Shown piece by piece: positions 8,403-17,447 of a DNA stretch of 64,000 nt. The notes beneath the pieces were generated by a model. That model saw only the letters and a program-made list of their open reading frames with translations, made no database searches and had not been told where the DNA came from. The position numbers and the translations under genes are program-made. Each line of letters opens with the position of its first letter. Within the stretch, counting starts at the first letter, position 1. The stretch comes from Candidatus Sumerlaea chitinivorans (GTDB lineage: Bacteria; Sumerlaeota; Sumerlaeia; Sumerlaeales; Sumerlaeaceae): positions 1,984,001 to 2,048,000 of the forward strand of contig CP030759.1 in NCBI GenBank assembly GCA_003290465.1, read 5' to 3'.

Positions 8403-9350
8403 GTGGTTACAGAAATTCGCCCCGAAGTCGAAAAACTGCAACGCAACATCGAACAAGTCATCAAAGGTAAGAGCGCCACGATCAAGAACCTTTTGATTGG
8501 GTTTCTCGCGGAGGGCCACGTGTTGCTGGAAGACGTGCCGGGAGTGGGGAAGACGACGCTGGCACAACTACTGGCACGTTCGCTCAACTTGAGCTTCTCG
8601 CGGATTCAATTTACGAGTGACCTCCTGCCGTCGGACATCCTTGGGGTTACAATTTTCGATCAAACTCGGCACGAATTTGAGTTCAAGCCCGGCCCCATCT
8701 TTGCCAATATCGTGCTTGCGGACGAAATCAATCGCACATCGCCCAAGACCCAATCCGCATTACTTGAGGCCATGAACAGCGCTCAAGTGTCGGTGGACAA
8801 ACACACCTACGAGCTGCCGCAACCTTTCATGGTGATCGCCACCCAGAACCCCATAGAATTCCATGGAACGTTCCCCCTTCCGAAATCACAAATGGACCGT
8901 TTCCTCATGCGCCTTGAGGTGGGATATCCGGACATTGAGGACGAAGTTCGAATCTTGCGCGAACAACGGGAGGTGGGTAACCTTGAGCACGTACGTCCGG
9001 TGATGAGCGCGGCTGAAGTAAGAGAACTCCAGCGACGGGTACGCGACGTGCGGATTGATGACGCCTTGCTCGAGTATCTTGCGCTCATCGTTGCAGCCAC
9101 ACGTTCGTCGCAGGCGATTCTTCTCGGAGCAAGCACCCGCGCGGCGTTGGCTCTGCGACGGGCTGCGCAAGCCAAAGCTTTCTATGAAGGCCGCGACTAC
9201 TGCATCCCGGACGACATCAAAGCCATGGTTGTGCCCGTGCTTGCTCACCGCATCCAAGCCGCCCGCACCTACGAAACCAACGGCACTACCGCCCGCGATG
9301 AAGAAATCGCCCTCCGCCGCATCCTCGAAGAAATCCCCGTACCGGTGTGA
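8403..9350 (+). CDS. MoxR-family AAA+ ATPase
   Basis: Cytoplasmic AAA+ ATPase of the MoxR type (315 aa), a family that acts as chaperone for assembling metal- or vWA-containing protein complexes. Visible: Walker A EDVPGVGKTTLAQ, Walker B VLADEINRTSPKTQ, sensor I VIATQNPIE, and an arginine-finger region FPLPKSQMDRF. The GTG at 8403 places the protein start where MoxR homologues usually begin (TEIRPEVEKLQ); an ATG at 8328 adds 25 unlikely residues. Partners normally following moxR (DUF58 and vWA proteins) are absent: the next gene is a minus-strand membrane protein. It is divergent from the exported hypothetical gene, about 115 bp away. Confidence 0.9.
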   Translation: MVTEIRPEVEKLQRNIEQVIKGKSATIKNLLIGFLAEGHVLLEDVPGVGKTTLAQLLARSLNLSFSRIQFTSDLLPSDILGVTIFDQTRHEFEFKPGPIFANIVLADEINRTSPKTQSALLEAMNSAQVSVDKHTYELPQPFMVIATQNPIEFHGTFPLPKSQMDRFLMRLEVGYPDIEDEVRILREQREVGNLEHVRPVMSAAEVRELQRRVRDVRIDDALLEYLALIVAATRSSQAILLGASTRAALALRRAAQAKAFYEGRDYCIPDDIKAMVVPVLAHRIQAARTYETNGTTARDEEIALRRILEEIPVPV

Positions 9351-9453
9351 TTTCACTTCAGCAACAAACTAAACGACAGGGGGAGTCACGGAACATGGGA
9401 AGCGTGGGCTCTGAAGCGTTCGATAAAGATTGCCAAAGTTGGTTCGCACAGGG

Positions 9454-11184
9454 CTAACGCGATTCGGCTGTACCCTTATGAGCCTGCCGAGCAGCTTCCA
9501 GCCAGCCATGAAGAACACCCTTTGCAATTTGGGGCTCCTTACGCAGGGATTCCGAGAATTGCGCTAACACCTGCTCAAGCGGCAAAGGAAGCTCATTATC
9601 CACCCCAAAGACAACTCCCACCTCGTGCGGCGAGGAGGCAAGTCGGATAAGCGCGCCGCGCAGGGGCGAGGTCTTGTGTATCGCAAGCAATTGATCGAGG
9701 AAGGGGCGGATACTTGTAGAAAAATGCTTTTCCGCCTCGGCTGGGGGATTCCCAGCAAGAATCGCCACCGACTTTGCAAGAATCAGACGCCCCCTCTCTC
9801 CTTGATCCCACCGTGGAACCACACGGGGTGCTTGGCTGACCGGATAGCAGCGGGCCTTGCATCCCAAGGCCTCAAGGAAAAGCCGCTCGTGCCACGCAGC
9901 AACGACGGTATCGCCCTCGCGGATCCAAGCCCGCATCGCTTCCACCCCTAATCCACAAGCACTCGGCTCACTGATCCGCGCTCTGCGCATCGTCACTACA
10001 TTGGCACTCCCCACCGCGAGAATCATGCCGATGAGAAGACACGCGAGAAGCTGTTTCCATCGAGGCGGCAAATGCTCCACGAATCGGCACGAAAGGACAA
10101 GGTACGCTGGAAATGCGAGCAGGTGGTAATACGGTCGGTGCGACCAAGCGAAAATAAAGCCTTCAAAGATCAACAGCCAGACAATCAACCACATGTTCTC
10201 GACACGTCGCTCCTTCTCTCGAAGCAAACCAGCGACGACAACGATTCCCCACGCCAACATCCCCCATCCCAGCCCGACGGAGTAAGGACTAAACGGACCT
10301 CCGCCATAGAACTCCCACGGGTATGGATTGTGAAACATAATTCCCAGCGAGCGCGTCCAGCGGATGAGACCCTCAATGGAGACGTTTGCACTGGGCCCCC
10401 ATCCTTGCCCTTGGTAATGCGCGTACTTCGTCACCCACACCCCGAATGGCAAGTCCTGCCCCACGGACCGATGAGCCAACACATAGAACAAAGCCACGAC
10501 TGCGGCGCTTGCAGCAAGAAGCGCGAAGGGCACCAGTAAGCTACGTAGCGCTCGGCTTCTAAAATTGACGCTGATCCCCATAACCAGAAAAGGGATCGCG
10601 GCCAGCACGGCACTTTGGTGAAAGCAGACCGCCATGGCGTAGCTTATCACAAAAGCGATGCTTGCCAAGATAAACCCAGCGGGTTGAGAGGCTTGTGGTG
10701 AGCGGTTTTTATCTGCCGCATCGGAAACCACTTTCTGCAATATCGCAGCGGCAAAACAGAGGGTTCCAACCGCCGGAACAGCAGATTCGATCAACGTGCT
10801 ATATTGGAGCCACGTTGAACTCAAACCGATTGCCAGCAAGGCAAATATCCGCTGGTAAATAGAGAGCTTTTGGGAGGTCAGGAAAAGCCATACGCCCGCC
10901 AAGGCACTGAAAGAGAGTATCAGCATTGCACGCCGATACGTTGGAACGGTTTCCCCTCCGAGACCCAGCAATTCCTGGAGCTGCGCGAGACCTCGAAGTA
11001 CGGCTGCGAACAACAGATGATGGGGGTGGTAGAGGTCCACTTTCGTCACAGCTGCGTGCAGGTAAATCGCACTGTCGGGCGACAAGCGGATCGGCGAGAC
11101 AAACGCGACGGTGGCACAAATGACGACAAGCGCGACTATTTCCAGGGCGTGGGTCTCCAAACAGCCGAGTACTTTTTTCAGCAT
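9454..11184 (-). CDS. Polytopic membrane protein, GT39-like architecture
   Basis: Integral membrane protein of 576 aa with about ten hydrophobic segments in the first 400 residues and a soluble C-terminal tail of about 170 residues. The N-terminal loop after TM1 reads RLSPDSAIYLHAAV, resembling the acidic first extracytoplasmic loop of PMT/ArnT-type (GT39/GT83) lipid-linked glycosyltransferases. That suggests sugar transfer on the outer face of the inner membrane, but no diagnostic motif settles it. ATG at 11184. It is the last of three minus-strand genes after the two radical SAM paralogues, with gaps too wide (about 350 bp) for tight coupling. Confidence 0.65.
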   Translation of the reverse strand: MLKKVLGCLETHALEIVALVVICATVAFVSPIRLSPDSAIYLHAAVTKVDLYHPHHLLFAAVLRGLAQLQELLGLGGETVPTYRRAMLILSFSALAGVWLFLTSQKLSIYQRIFALLAIGLSSTWLQYSTLIESAVPAVGTLCFAAAILQKVVSDAADKNRSPQASQPAGFILASIAFVISYAMAVCFHQSAVLAAIPFLVMGISVNFRSRALRSLLVPFALLAASAAVVALFYVLAHRSVGQDLPFGVWVTKYAHYQGQGWGPSANVSIEGLIRWTRSLGIMFHNPYPWEFYGGGPFSPYSVGLGWGMLAWGIVVVAGLLREKERRVENMWLIVWLLIFEGFIFAWSHRPYYHLLAFPAYLVLSCRFVEHLPPRWKQLLACLLIGMILAVGSANVVTMRRARISEPSACGLGVEAMRAWIREGDTVVAAWHERLFLEALGCKARCYPVSQAPRVVPRWDQGERGRLILAKSVAILAGNPPAEAEKHFSTSIRPFLDQLLAIHKTSPLRGALIRLASSPHEVGVVFGVDNELPLPLEQVLAQFSESLRKEPQIAKGVLHGWLEAARQAHKGTAESR

Positions 11185-11536
11185 GCCTTCCAGTACGTGG
11201 CAGGAATTCAGGACTTATTCAAAGCTTTTGTGAATCGATATGCAGAACGGAGGCACCTCGGCTCCAGACGCAGCCGACGCGGCGTTGGCATAGTCATTGG
11301 ATTACCATTCAGAAATCAATCTGCCGTCAGGGGTAGGGAATCCCCAAAGTTGGTTTTATATCCAAAACGCTGCTCAAGGGGGAATCGTCAAACGGATCTT
11401 CTATACCACGCAGCACACCTGCCGAGCATACAGTGATCCACGCTATGCTGCAGTGCCTGATGACACCCGTTTTAACCCTCTACTCAGACGTTTCTCCTTG
11501 AGTTTTATTGCTGCGAAAATGAAGAGGCAAGAGTGC
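11185..11536. other. 352-bp intergenic region
   Basis: Spacer between the first radical SAM gene and the membrane protein gene, both minus strand. It likely holds the promoter of the membrane protein. I see no RNA gene, no strong hairpin with T-run, and no credible small protein. Confidence 0.55.
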
Positions 11537-13273
11537 CTAACCGTCAGCCCGCGCAGGCAAAGGGGAAACGGGTTTCAACGGTGCTTCCCGAACTCGATCG
11601 GCGGCCAGACCTCCTTCATTCTTCGCTGAGGCAGCGCGTTTACCCAACCCAAGAACTTTGTGCTTCAGGTGGCGCAGTTTTTCGGAGAGCCAGAGGAATT
11701 GTCGGAAGCCACGACGCGCTTTGATGAACGTCAGTTCCTGCTCGAGCGCTCGAACGCGGTCCGCCAACCGATGAACCTCCTGGAGATGGGTCTGGTTCAG
11801 GGCCTTCAGATCGCCAATCTCACGAGTCCACGCCTTCGCATGCGTGGCAAATGTCTCCAGTAAACTGGGATCCCGTCGGAACTCAGGATTGTTCAACAAA
11901 TACTCCGCATCCCGGTCCGACAGCTCAACCGTCGAAGCAAGGTGGTACAGCACATTCCAGAACCGATACTGCTGGAAATCTACCGTTCGCGGCAGACCTC
12001 GCTCCTCGCGCATCCGGGAGATTGCGATGTTCGGATAGAAGTTCAGTGCGCCCAACTGCAGGCCGTACGGCCGTGGGATCGCGCGCAAAAGATGGAAGGT
12101 CTCAATGCGGTCCTCTTCCGTCTCAAAGGGATTGTTGGAAATAATGTCATAAAAGGCGCGGATCCCGCTCTTGTGAATGTTGCGCGTCGCCTCCAACACC
12201 GTCTTGTTCGAAACCCGTCGGTCGAAAATCTCATCCGCAATCCGGTCGCTCCCCGACTGGATACCCATGATCACGAACTGCACGTTGTTTTGCTTGAGAA
12301 TCTCGAGCATCTCCGGACGTGCGTAATTCGGGTGCGTATAGCACCAGAAGGGCATCCCAATCCGCTCCCGGTAATGCTCAAAAAACTCCTTCATCCGCTC
12401 CGGACGAACTGTGAAAATATCGTCCTCAATCTCCAAAAAGAAGTGTCCCATCCGCGCCTTTGCTTCCTCTAACTCTCGCATCACGTGCGGTATCGAGCGA
12501 AAGCGCAGGCGCGTCGTGTCTGGCATCACTTCCTTTTGGAAGGACAACATGCAGAAGGTGCAGACGTACGGGCAGCCGCGAGTCGTCATAATCTTGAAGC
12601 AGGTGTTCAACTCGCTACTTGGGAACGGGCGACCTTCCACCAACTCATCATCCTCAAGATAATACGCCCCATCGCTCCCAAAATAGGTAAATGGCAACGT
12701 ATCCAAGTCCTTGATCACCGGACTCACCGGTTGACGATGAATGCTCCCGTTCTCCCGCCACACAATGTTCGGAACCTGCCGCCAGTCCTTCCCGTGGTGA
12801 AGTGCATGCGCTAACTCCACCATCGGAACGTCGCACTCCCCTACAAACGCCATGTCGCAATGCTCCGACGAGGATACTGGATCCAGCGTGACGTGCGGCC
12901 CACCCCAGCCCACGAGCGCATCCGGAAGAGTCTCCCGAATCAGCCGAGTCACCTCAATCGCACTCGGCACAAACGCCGAGTAAACGCTCAAACCCACAAA
13001 CTGCGGACGCAACTTCCTCAGCAGACCTTTGAACAACTCCCGCTCGCAATCCGAGAGCGGATAGGGATAGGAGAGCACGAGGCGACCGCCATTCGGTGGT
13101 AGTTCCGTTTGCCAATCGGGATACCACTCTTCGTCGGGTGCAAGCTCTTTCTTCCGGTATTGCTTCAAGCAGAGCATCCACGCATCGTGCCCTGCATCAC
13201 GCAGCTCGGACACCATCTGGCGCACGCCAAGGTTGAACTCGTTGTACAAGCTAATTAAGAGAATGCCAGCCAT
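11537..13273 (-). CDS. B12-binding-domain radical SAM protein, copy A
   Basis: Radical SAM enzyme of 578 aa with an N-terminal cobalamin-binding-like Rossmann domain (about 1-165), a radical SAM barrel and a C-terminal coiled coil. The 4Fe-4S ligands are C234, C238 and C241 in TRGCPYVCTFC. The DxHxxG cobalamin-binding motif is not visible, so B12 may bind base-off without it or not at all. Residues about 485-530 are heptad-like (HRLADRVRALEQELTFIKA), ending in an amphipathic RRGFRQFLWLSEKLRHL stretch of the kind seen at the C-termini of polysaccharide-biosynthesis proteins. Substrate unknown. It is a tandem paralogue of the gene at 13625-15376. ATG at 13273. Confidence 0.85.
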   Translation of the reverse strand: MAGILLISLYNEFNLGVRQMVSELRDAGHDAWMLCLKQYRKKELAPDEEWYPDWQTELPPNGGRLVLSYPYPLSDCERELFKGLLRKLRPQFVGLSVYSAFVPSAIEVTRLIRETLPDALVGWGGPHVTLDPVSSSEHCDMAFVGECDVPMVELAHALHHGKDWRQVPNIVWRENGSIHRQPVSPVIKDLDTLPFTYFGSDGAYYLEDDELVEGRPFPSSELNTCFKIMTTRGCPYVCTFCMLSFQKEVMPDTTRLRFRSIPHVMRELEEAKARMGHFFLEIEDDIFTVRPERMKEFFEHYRERIGMPFWCYTHPNYARPEMLEILKQNNVQFVIMGIQSGSDRIADEIFDRRVSNKTVLEATRNIHKSGIRAFYDIISNNPFETEEDRIETFHLLRAIPRPYGLQLGALNFYPNIAISRMREERGLPRTVDFQQYRFWNVLYHLASTVELSDRDAEYLLNNPEFRRDPSLLETFATHAKAWTREIGDLKALNQTHLQEVHRLADRVRALEQELTFIKARRGFRQFLWLSEKLRHLKHKVLGLGKRAASAKNEGGLAADRVREAPLKPVSPLPARADG

Positions 13274-13624
13274 CGTCTCTCCCTGCTTTCAGCGACGATA
13301 AGATGCGACACTTCGGTTCTTTTCGTTATGAATCTATCCTACGAACACCTTCTTGTTCTACGTAGGCAACGAGAAAGCGCAAGGGAAAAGCGTACTAATC
13401 AAATCCTATTTTCGTCAAAGTTTTGCGCAAGAATGAGCTCTTCTACGCAACTGCTCTTTTTTCAAGCTTTTGTGTCGGTGGCCTGCGGCCAGCTAACGAA
13501 CCCACCCACATCATCTTCACGTGTAACTTGAACAGATCTACAACACGGTGCAACGTATCTTATGGGCTTTGCATATCGGATGCATAAGCATGCAAACGAA
13601 CGCAGCCAAGGTCATGCAGAACAA
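13274..13624. other. 351-bp spacer between radical SAM paralogues
   Basis: Noncoding spacer between the two tandem paralogues. It contains short A/T-rich runs and a TGCATA-type repeat near 13555-13590 but no convincing terminator or gene. The spacer is not obviously duplicated in the region upstream of the other copy, so the duplication appears limited to the coding part or is old. Confidence 0.5.
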
Positions 13625-15376
13625 TTAAGAAGAGCTCAGCTTTTTCGCTTGGTTGCACAGTGGGGAAATCGCTTTTTCCCTAAGTGAATCCGTTCGAGCA
13701 CCGGCATTCTTGTGAGGCCCCTCTTCTCGCGCGTGGATGAGTGAGCGCCAGTTGACCAATTTGTGCTTCAAATGGCGCAATTGTTCGGAGAGCCATAGGA
13801 ATTGGCGGAAACCACGTCGCGCTTTGATAAAGGTTAGTTCCTCCTCAAGCGCTCGAACCCGGTCTGCCAACCGATGAACCTCTTGGAGATGGGTCTGGTT
13901 CAGGGCTTTCAGATCGCCAATCTCACGAGTCCACGCCTTCGCATGCGTTGCAAACCTCTCCAACAAACTGGGATCGCGCCTGAACTCAGCATTGTTCAAC
14001 AAATATTCGGCATCCCCGTCCGAGAGCTCAACCGTCGAAGCAAGATGATAAAGCGAGTTCCAAAAACGATACTGCTGAAAATCAACGGTCAACGGTAAGC
14101 CCCGTTCTTCCCGCATCCGAGATATTCCAAGATTCGGATAAAATGTTAACGCAACTAACTGCAGACCGTAGGGGCGCGGAATCGAACGCAACAAATGAAA
14201 CGTCTCTATTCGATCTTCTTCCGACTCAAACGGGTTGTTTGAAATCAAGTCGTAAAACGGTCGAATTCCAGCCTTGTGGATATTTCGAGTCGCTTCCAAG
14301 AGCGTCTTATTCGAAACGCGCCGGTCAAAAATCTCGTTTGCAATTCGGTCGCTACCTGACTGCATACCCATGACCACAAACTGCACATTGTTCTGCTTCA
14401 GTATCTCGAGCATTTCCGGCTTAGCGTAATTCGGGTGAGTGTAACACCAAAACGGCATCCCAATCCGCTCCCGATAATGCTCGAAAAACTCCTTCATCCG
14501 CTCCGGCCTTACCGTGAATATGTCGTCCTCGATCTCCAAAAAGAAGTGTCCCATCCGCGCTTTCGCCTCCTCCAACTCCCGCATCACGTGCGGGATTGAG
14601 CGAAAGCGCAGGCGCGTCGTGTCCGGCATCACTTCCTTCTGGAACGACAGCATGCAGAACGTGCAAACATACGGACACCCACGCGTCGTCATGATCTTGA
14701 AACAGCTGTTCAACTGGCTACCAGCAAACGGACGGCTTTCAACCAACTCATCATCTTCGAGGTAGTACACCCCCTCGTTCCCAAAATACGTAAACGGCAA
14801 CGTATCCAAGTCCTTGATCACGGGACTCACAGGCTGGCGATGAATACTCCCGTTCTCTCGCCAAACAATGTTGGGCACCTGCCGCCAGTCCTTCCCATGG
14901 TGAAGCGCATGCGCCAATTCCACCATCGGAACATCGCACTCCCCCACAAACGCCATGTCGCAATGCTCCGACGAGGAGACCGGGTCCAGCGTCACGTGCG
15001 GCCCACCCCAACCAACCAGCGTCCCCGGCAACGTCTCGCGGATCAGTCGCGTCACCTCAATCGCCCTCGGCACGAACGCCGAGTAAACACTCAAACCCAC
15101 AAACTGCGGCCGCAGCTTCCTCAGCAAACCTGTGAACAACTCCCGCTCACATTCCGAAAGTGGACTAGGATAGCAAACCACATGCCTTTTTCCCGTTGGC
15201 GGAAGTTCAATTTGCCAGTAGGGATACCAGTCTTCGTCGGGGCTTAGGTCTTTTCTGGACAATCTCTTCAAACAAAGGAGCCACGCATCGTGCCCTGCAT
15301 CACGCAGCTCCGAAAGCATCTGGCGGACACCGAGGTTGAATTCGTTGTATAAAGCTACGAATAGAATGCCTGCCAT
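13625..15376 (-). CDS. B12-binding-domain radical SAM protein, copy B
   Basis: Second copy (583 aa) of the radical SAM protein next door, with the same layout: Rossmann-like N-terminal domain, CxxxCxxC cluster motif in TRGCPYVCTFC at about residue 234, SAM barrel and C-terminal coiled coil. Over long blocks the proteins are nearly identical (for example the whole stretch after the Cys motif to the PERMKEFFEHYRER segment). They differ at the substrate-side C-terminal half (IMGIQSG versus VMGMQSG; LGALNFYPNIAIS versus LVALTFYPNLGIS) and completely in the last 35 residues. Many codons differ synonymously, so both copies seem to be under purifying selection. ATG at 15376. Confidence 0.85.
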   Translation of the reverse strand: MAGILFVALYNEFNLGVRQMLSELRDAGHDAWLLCLKRLSRKDLSPDEDWYPYWQIELPPTGKRHVVCYPSPLSECERELFTGLLRKLRPQFVGLSVYSAFVPRAIEVTRLIRETLPGTLVGWGGPHVTLDPVSSSEHCDMAFVGECDVPMVELAHALHHGKDWRQVPNIVWRENGSIHRQPVSPVIKDLDTLPFTYFGNEGVYYLEDDELVESRPFAGSQLNSCFKIMTTRGCPYVCTFCMLSFQKEVMPDTTRLRFRSIPHVMRELEEAKARMGHFFLEIEDDIFTVRPERMKEFFEHYRERIGMPFWCYTHPNYAKPEMLEILKQNNVQFVVMGMQSGSDRIANEIFDRRVSNKTLLEATRNIHKAGIRPFYDLISNNPFESEEDRIETFHLLRSIPRPYGLQLVALTFYPNLGISRMREERGLPLTVDFQQYRFWNSLYHLASTVELSDGDAEYLLNNAEFRRDPSLLERFATHAKAWTREIGDLKALNQTHLQEVHRLADRVRALEEELTFIKARRGFRQFLWLSEQLRHLKHKLVNWRSLIHAREEGPHKNAGARTDSLREKAISPLCNQAKKLSSS

Positions 15377-15507
15377 TTTCTTTACCCCATCAGTTCTTTA
15401 AGAGCATCCGTTGTATCGGGCGTTTGCTCATTACAGTCTGGACGAAGCAAAAGCATTCAATGCTGATAGTGGAACAAACTTAGTACCCTTTGTTGGGGTT
15501 CCGCAAC

Positions 15508-15545
15508 AAAAAAGAGGGGCGGAAAGGGTCTTCCCCTTTCCGCCC
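15508..15545 (-). terminator. Rho-independent terminator of secreted-protein gene
   Basis: Perfect 12-bp stem GGGCGGAAAGGG (15517-15528) / CCCTTTCCGCCC (15534-15545) with a 5-nt loop. On the minus strand the stem is followed by six U (plus-strand A-run 15508-15513). It lies 25 nt past the stop of the 625-aa secreted protein, the strongest terminator in the window, consistent with a highly expressed gene. Confidence 0.92.
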
Positions 15546-15569
15546 AAAGAAGGCGCTATCGAAGTCCAA

Positions 15570-17447
15570 TCATTCAGGCTCACTGGACTCGAACAGCTTC
15601 ACGGTGTCCACCGTGTACAGCAACGCTTCGTCGTTCTGATCGGTGCCATAGCTCAGCGTGTCAACACCACCAAAGCCAATCTTGATGTTGCGGCGAGCAA
15701 TCGGTGTGCTCGGGCTCGTCCACAACGACTGATTGCTCTGGATCTCTGGGTTGACCGGCGAGCTCATCAGCACCGTGTACCAGCACCCATTCTCACCCGG
15801 GACTTGTTTGTCGGAGTTCTGGTTGCCAACACCGGGCAGATGCTGCGCCGCCAACGCTCGAGCCTCTGTGCCGGGCAACGCCCGCGCACCACCAACCTCG
15901 TACAACACGTTGTACAGGTAGGCGCCGCTACGCAGGAACAGACGCATCTGTGCCTGCGCGTTCGAGTTCCGCGTGGACGTCACGTGGAAGCGTGCCTGGT
16001 ACAGCTTGCCACTGGCGACCTGTACGGCCTGACTACCGAGCTCCATGTAGAACTCGATGATACCGATCCGCTTCGTGGAGCCACTCTGACTGAACGCGGA
16101 GTTCGTCGAGTCAATGGTCACACCACTTGCGGACTGACTGTAATCAGGTCGCGTAGCAAAGTCCTGAGCTGGCACCTGTCCGGGCTGCTCAGAACCCGTG
16201 AAGACGACGCTGTAACGGTCAAGTTCACCCGCAGAGCTGAGCGTGATTTGCGAGCCAGTGAACGAGCTTACCTCCGTGCCAAGCACCGCTGGATACGTTC
16301 CAACGACCAGTTCGGTCAAGGCAACGTAACCATTAGCGGCTGGGTCGTTCGCCGACGAATAGGCAGCGAAGTACGCCAAGATGCCTTCGCTCGACGGATT
16401 GTTCACGTTCTGCGGAACTTCCGGCGGATCGAAGTCAACCCGGTACACCGACGGAGCAGCCGGGTTGTTGCTCGGCGCGATCTGTGCACCAAGTGACTCG
16501 AAGTCACTCTGTCCCGGCACATGGCTCCACACCTCCAGGGTGCTTGCAATCACGAAGCGCTGCATGAGGCGCATGCGGATTGCGGGCATGACATTCGCCT
16601 GGGCCGGCGACTGGCCGGTCCGGTACACGTAGAACTTGCCGCGTACCCAGTTGTTGGAACCAACTGCGCCGTACGAGACGATCGGAGCGCCACTCGTGTA
16701 CCAGCTTGCGATGCGGTAGTAACCTGTCGCTGCGGTGTTCACACGGCTCCGAATCGCGCCATTAGCGCTGTCATAGTCGTTCAACGAGCCAGTACCGACA
16801 GTCGTATCTGTCGTCCACGCGGTCGGGCTCACACTGAACGGCTCGTCATACACTTGCGTGAACTGCGAGCCGCCGCTCAGCGCGTCGTACTGGTTGTCGC
16901 GCGTGGCAACGAGGATGGACTTTGAGGCTACGTTCGTGCCGTCAGAGACGTAGAAGGTGACGACTTTGCCGGCAGCGTGGTCGGACTTATCAGGTCCGGT
17001 TGGCGCAGGGAATTGCTGCGCAGGACCCGAACCCGGAGAGAAGATGATGTCGCGGAAGCTTGCAAACTGGCTGACGGAACGCAGCTCGTTCGCAGGCGCC
17101 GGCGGATTGTGGCCGGTGTTTCCGCTGGTGGCAATTTCAGACGATCCAAGGTGAACCGCCTGCTTGCCATTGATCGTGAACCAGCGCTGGTTCGGAGCCA
17201 CCGCGTCATCACCCTCGTCGAAGCTCCATTGGAGCGACGCCTTCGGGGTGTCCAAATCCGACACAAAATTGTCGAAATTGAACGCATTCGTGAACACGAA
17301 GAAGTTGTTGTCCGTGCCCACGTTATCCTCCGCGTCACCAATGATGACGTCGGGGATATTGCTGATGACAGGGGCGGCCGCGAACGCATTCGCGCCGACA
17401 AAGGTCACACTTGTCAGTAAAAGGCCTGCAAGGAGTCCTTTCTTCAT
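15570..17447 (-). CDS. Large secreted protein of unknown function
   Basis: Secreted or surface protein of 625 aa. Residues 1-23 are a classical signal peptide (MKKGLLAGLLLTSVTFVGANAFA). The mature start APVISNIPDVIIGDAEDNVGTD resembles the first strand of cadherin/Ig-like repeats. The rest is rich in Ser, Thr, Gly, Asn and aromatic residues, with alternating hydrophobic strands, pointing to several beta-sandwich domains. It has almost no cysteine, no C-terminal anchor and no visible catalytic motif. It might be a cell-surface or matrix protein or a carbohydrate binder; I do not recognise a family. It stands alone with a strong terminator and a large upstream region containing a leader hairpin at 17487-17505. 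Confidence 0.75.
   Translation of the reverse strand: MKKGLLAGLLLTSVTFVGANAFAAAPVISNIPDVIIGDAEDNVGTDNNFFVFTNAFNFDNFVSDLDTPKASLQWSFDEGDDAVAPNQRWFTINGKQAVHLGSSEIATSGNTGHNPPAPANELRSVSQFASFRDIIFSPGSGPAQQFPAPTGPDKSDHAAGKVVTFYVSDGTNVASKSILVATRDNQYDALSGGSQFTQVYDEPFSVSPTAWTTDTTVGTGSLNDYDSANGAIRSRVNTAATGYYRIASWYTSGAPIVSYGAVGSNNWVRGKFYVYRTGQSPAQANVMPAIRMRLMQRFVIASTLEVWSHVPGQSDFESLGAQIAPSNNPAAPSVYRVDFDPPEVPQNVNNPSSEGILAYFAAYSSANDPAANGYVALTELVVGTYPAVLGTEVSSFTGSQITLSSAGELDRYSVVFTGSEQPGQVPAQDFATRPDYSQSASGVTIDSTNSAFSQSGSTKRIGIIEFYMELGSQAVQVASGKLYQARFHVTSTRNSNAQAQMRLFLRSGAYLYNVLYEVGGARALPGTEARALAAQHLPGVGNQNSDKQVPGENGCWYTVLMSSPVNPEIQSNQSLWTSPSTPIARRNIKIGFGGVDTLSYGTDQNDEALLYTVDTVKLFESSEPE

Noticed and set aside
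11537-15376. Recent gene conversion between the radical SAM copies
   Set aside because: Many synonymous differences remain even within blocks of identical protein.
15411-16496. 361-residue open frame antisense to the secreted-protein gene
   Set aside because: Arg-rich shadow without a ribosome site; it also runs through the terminator hairpin.
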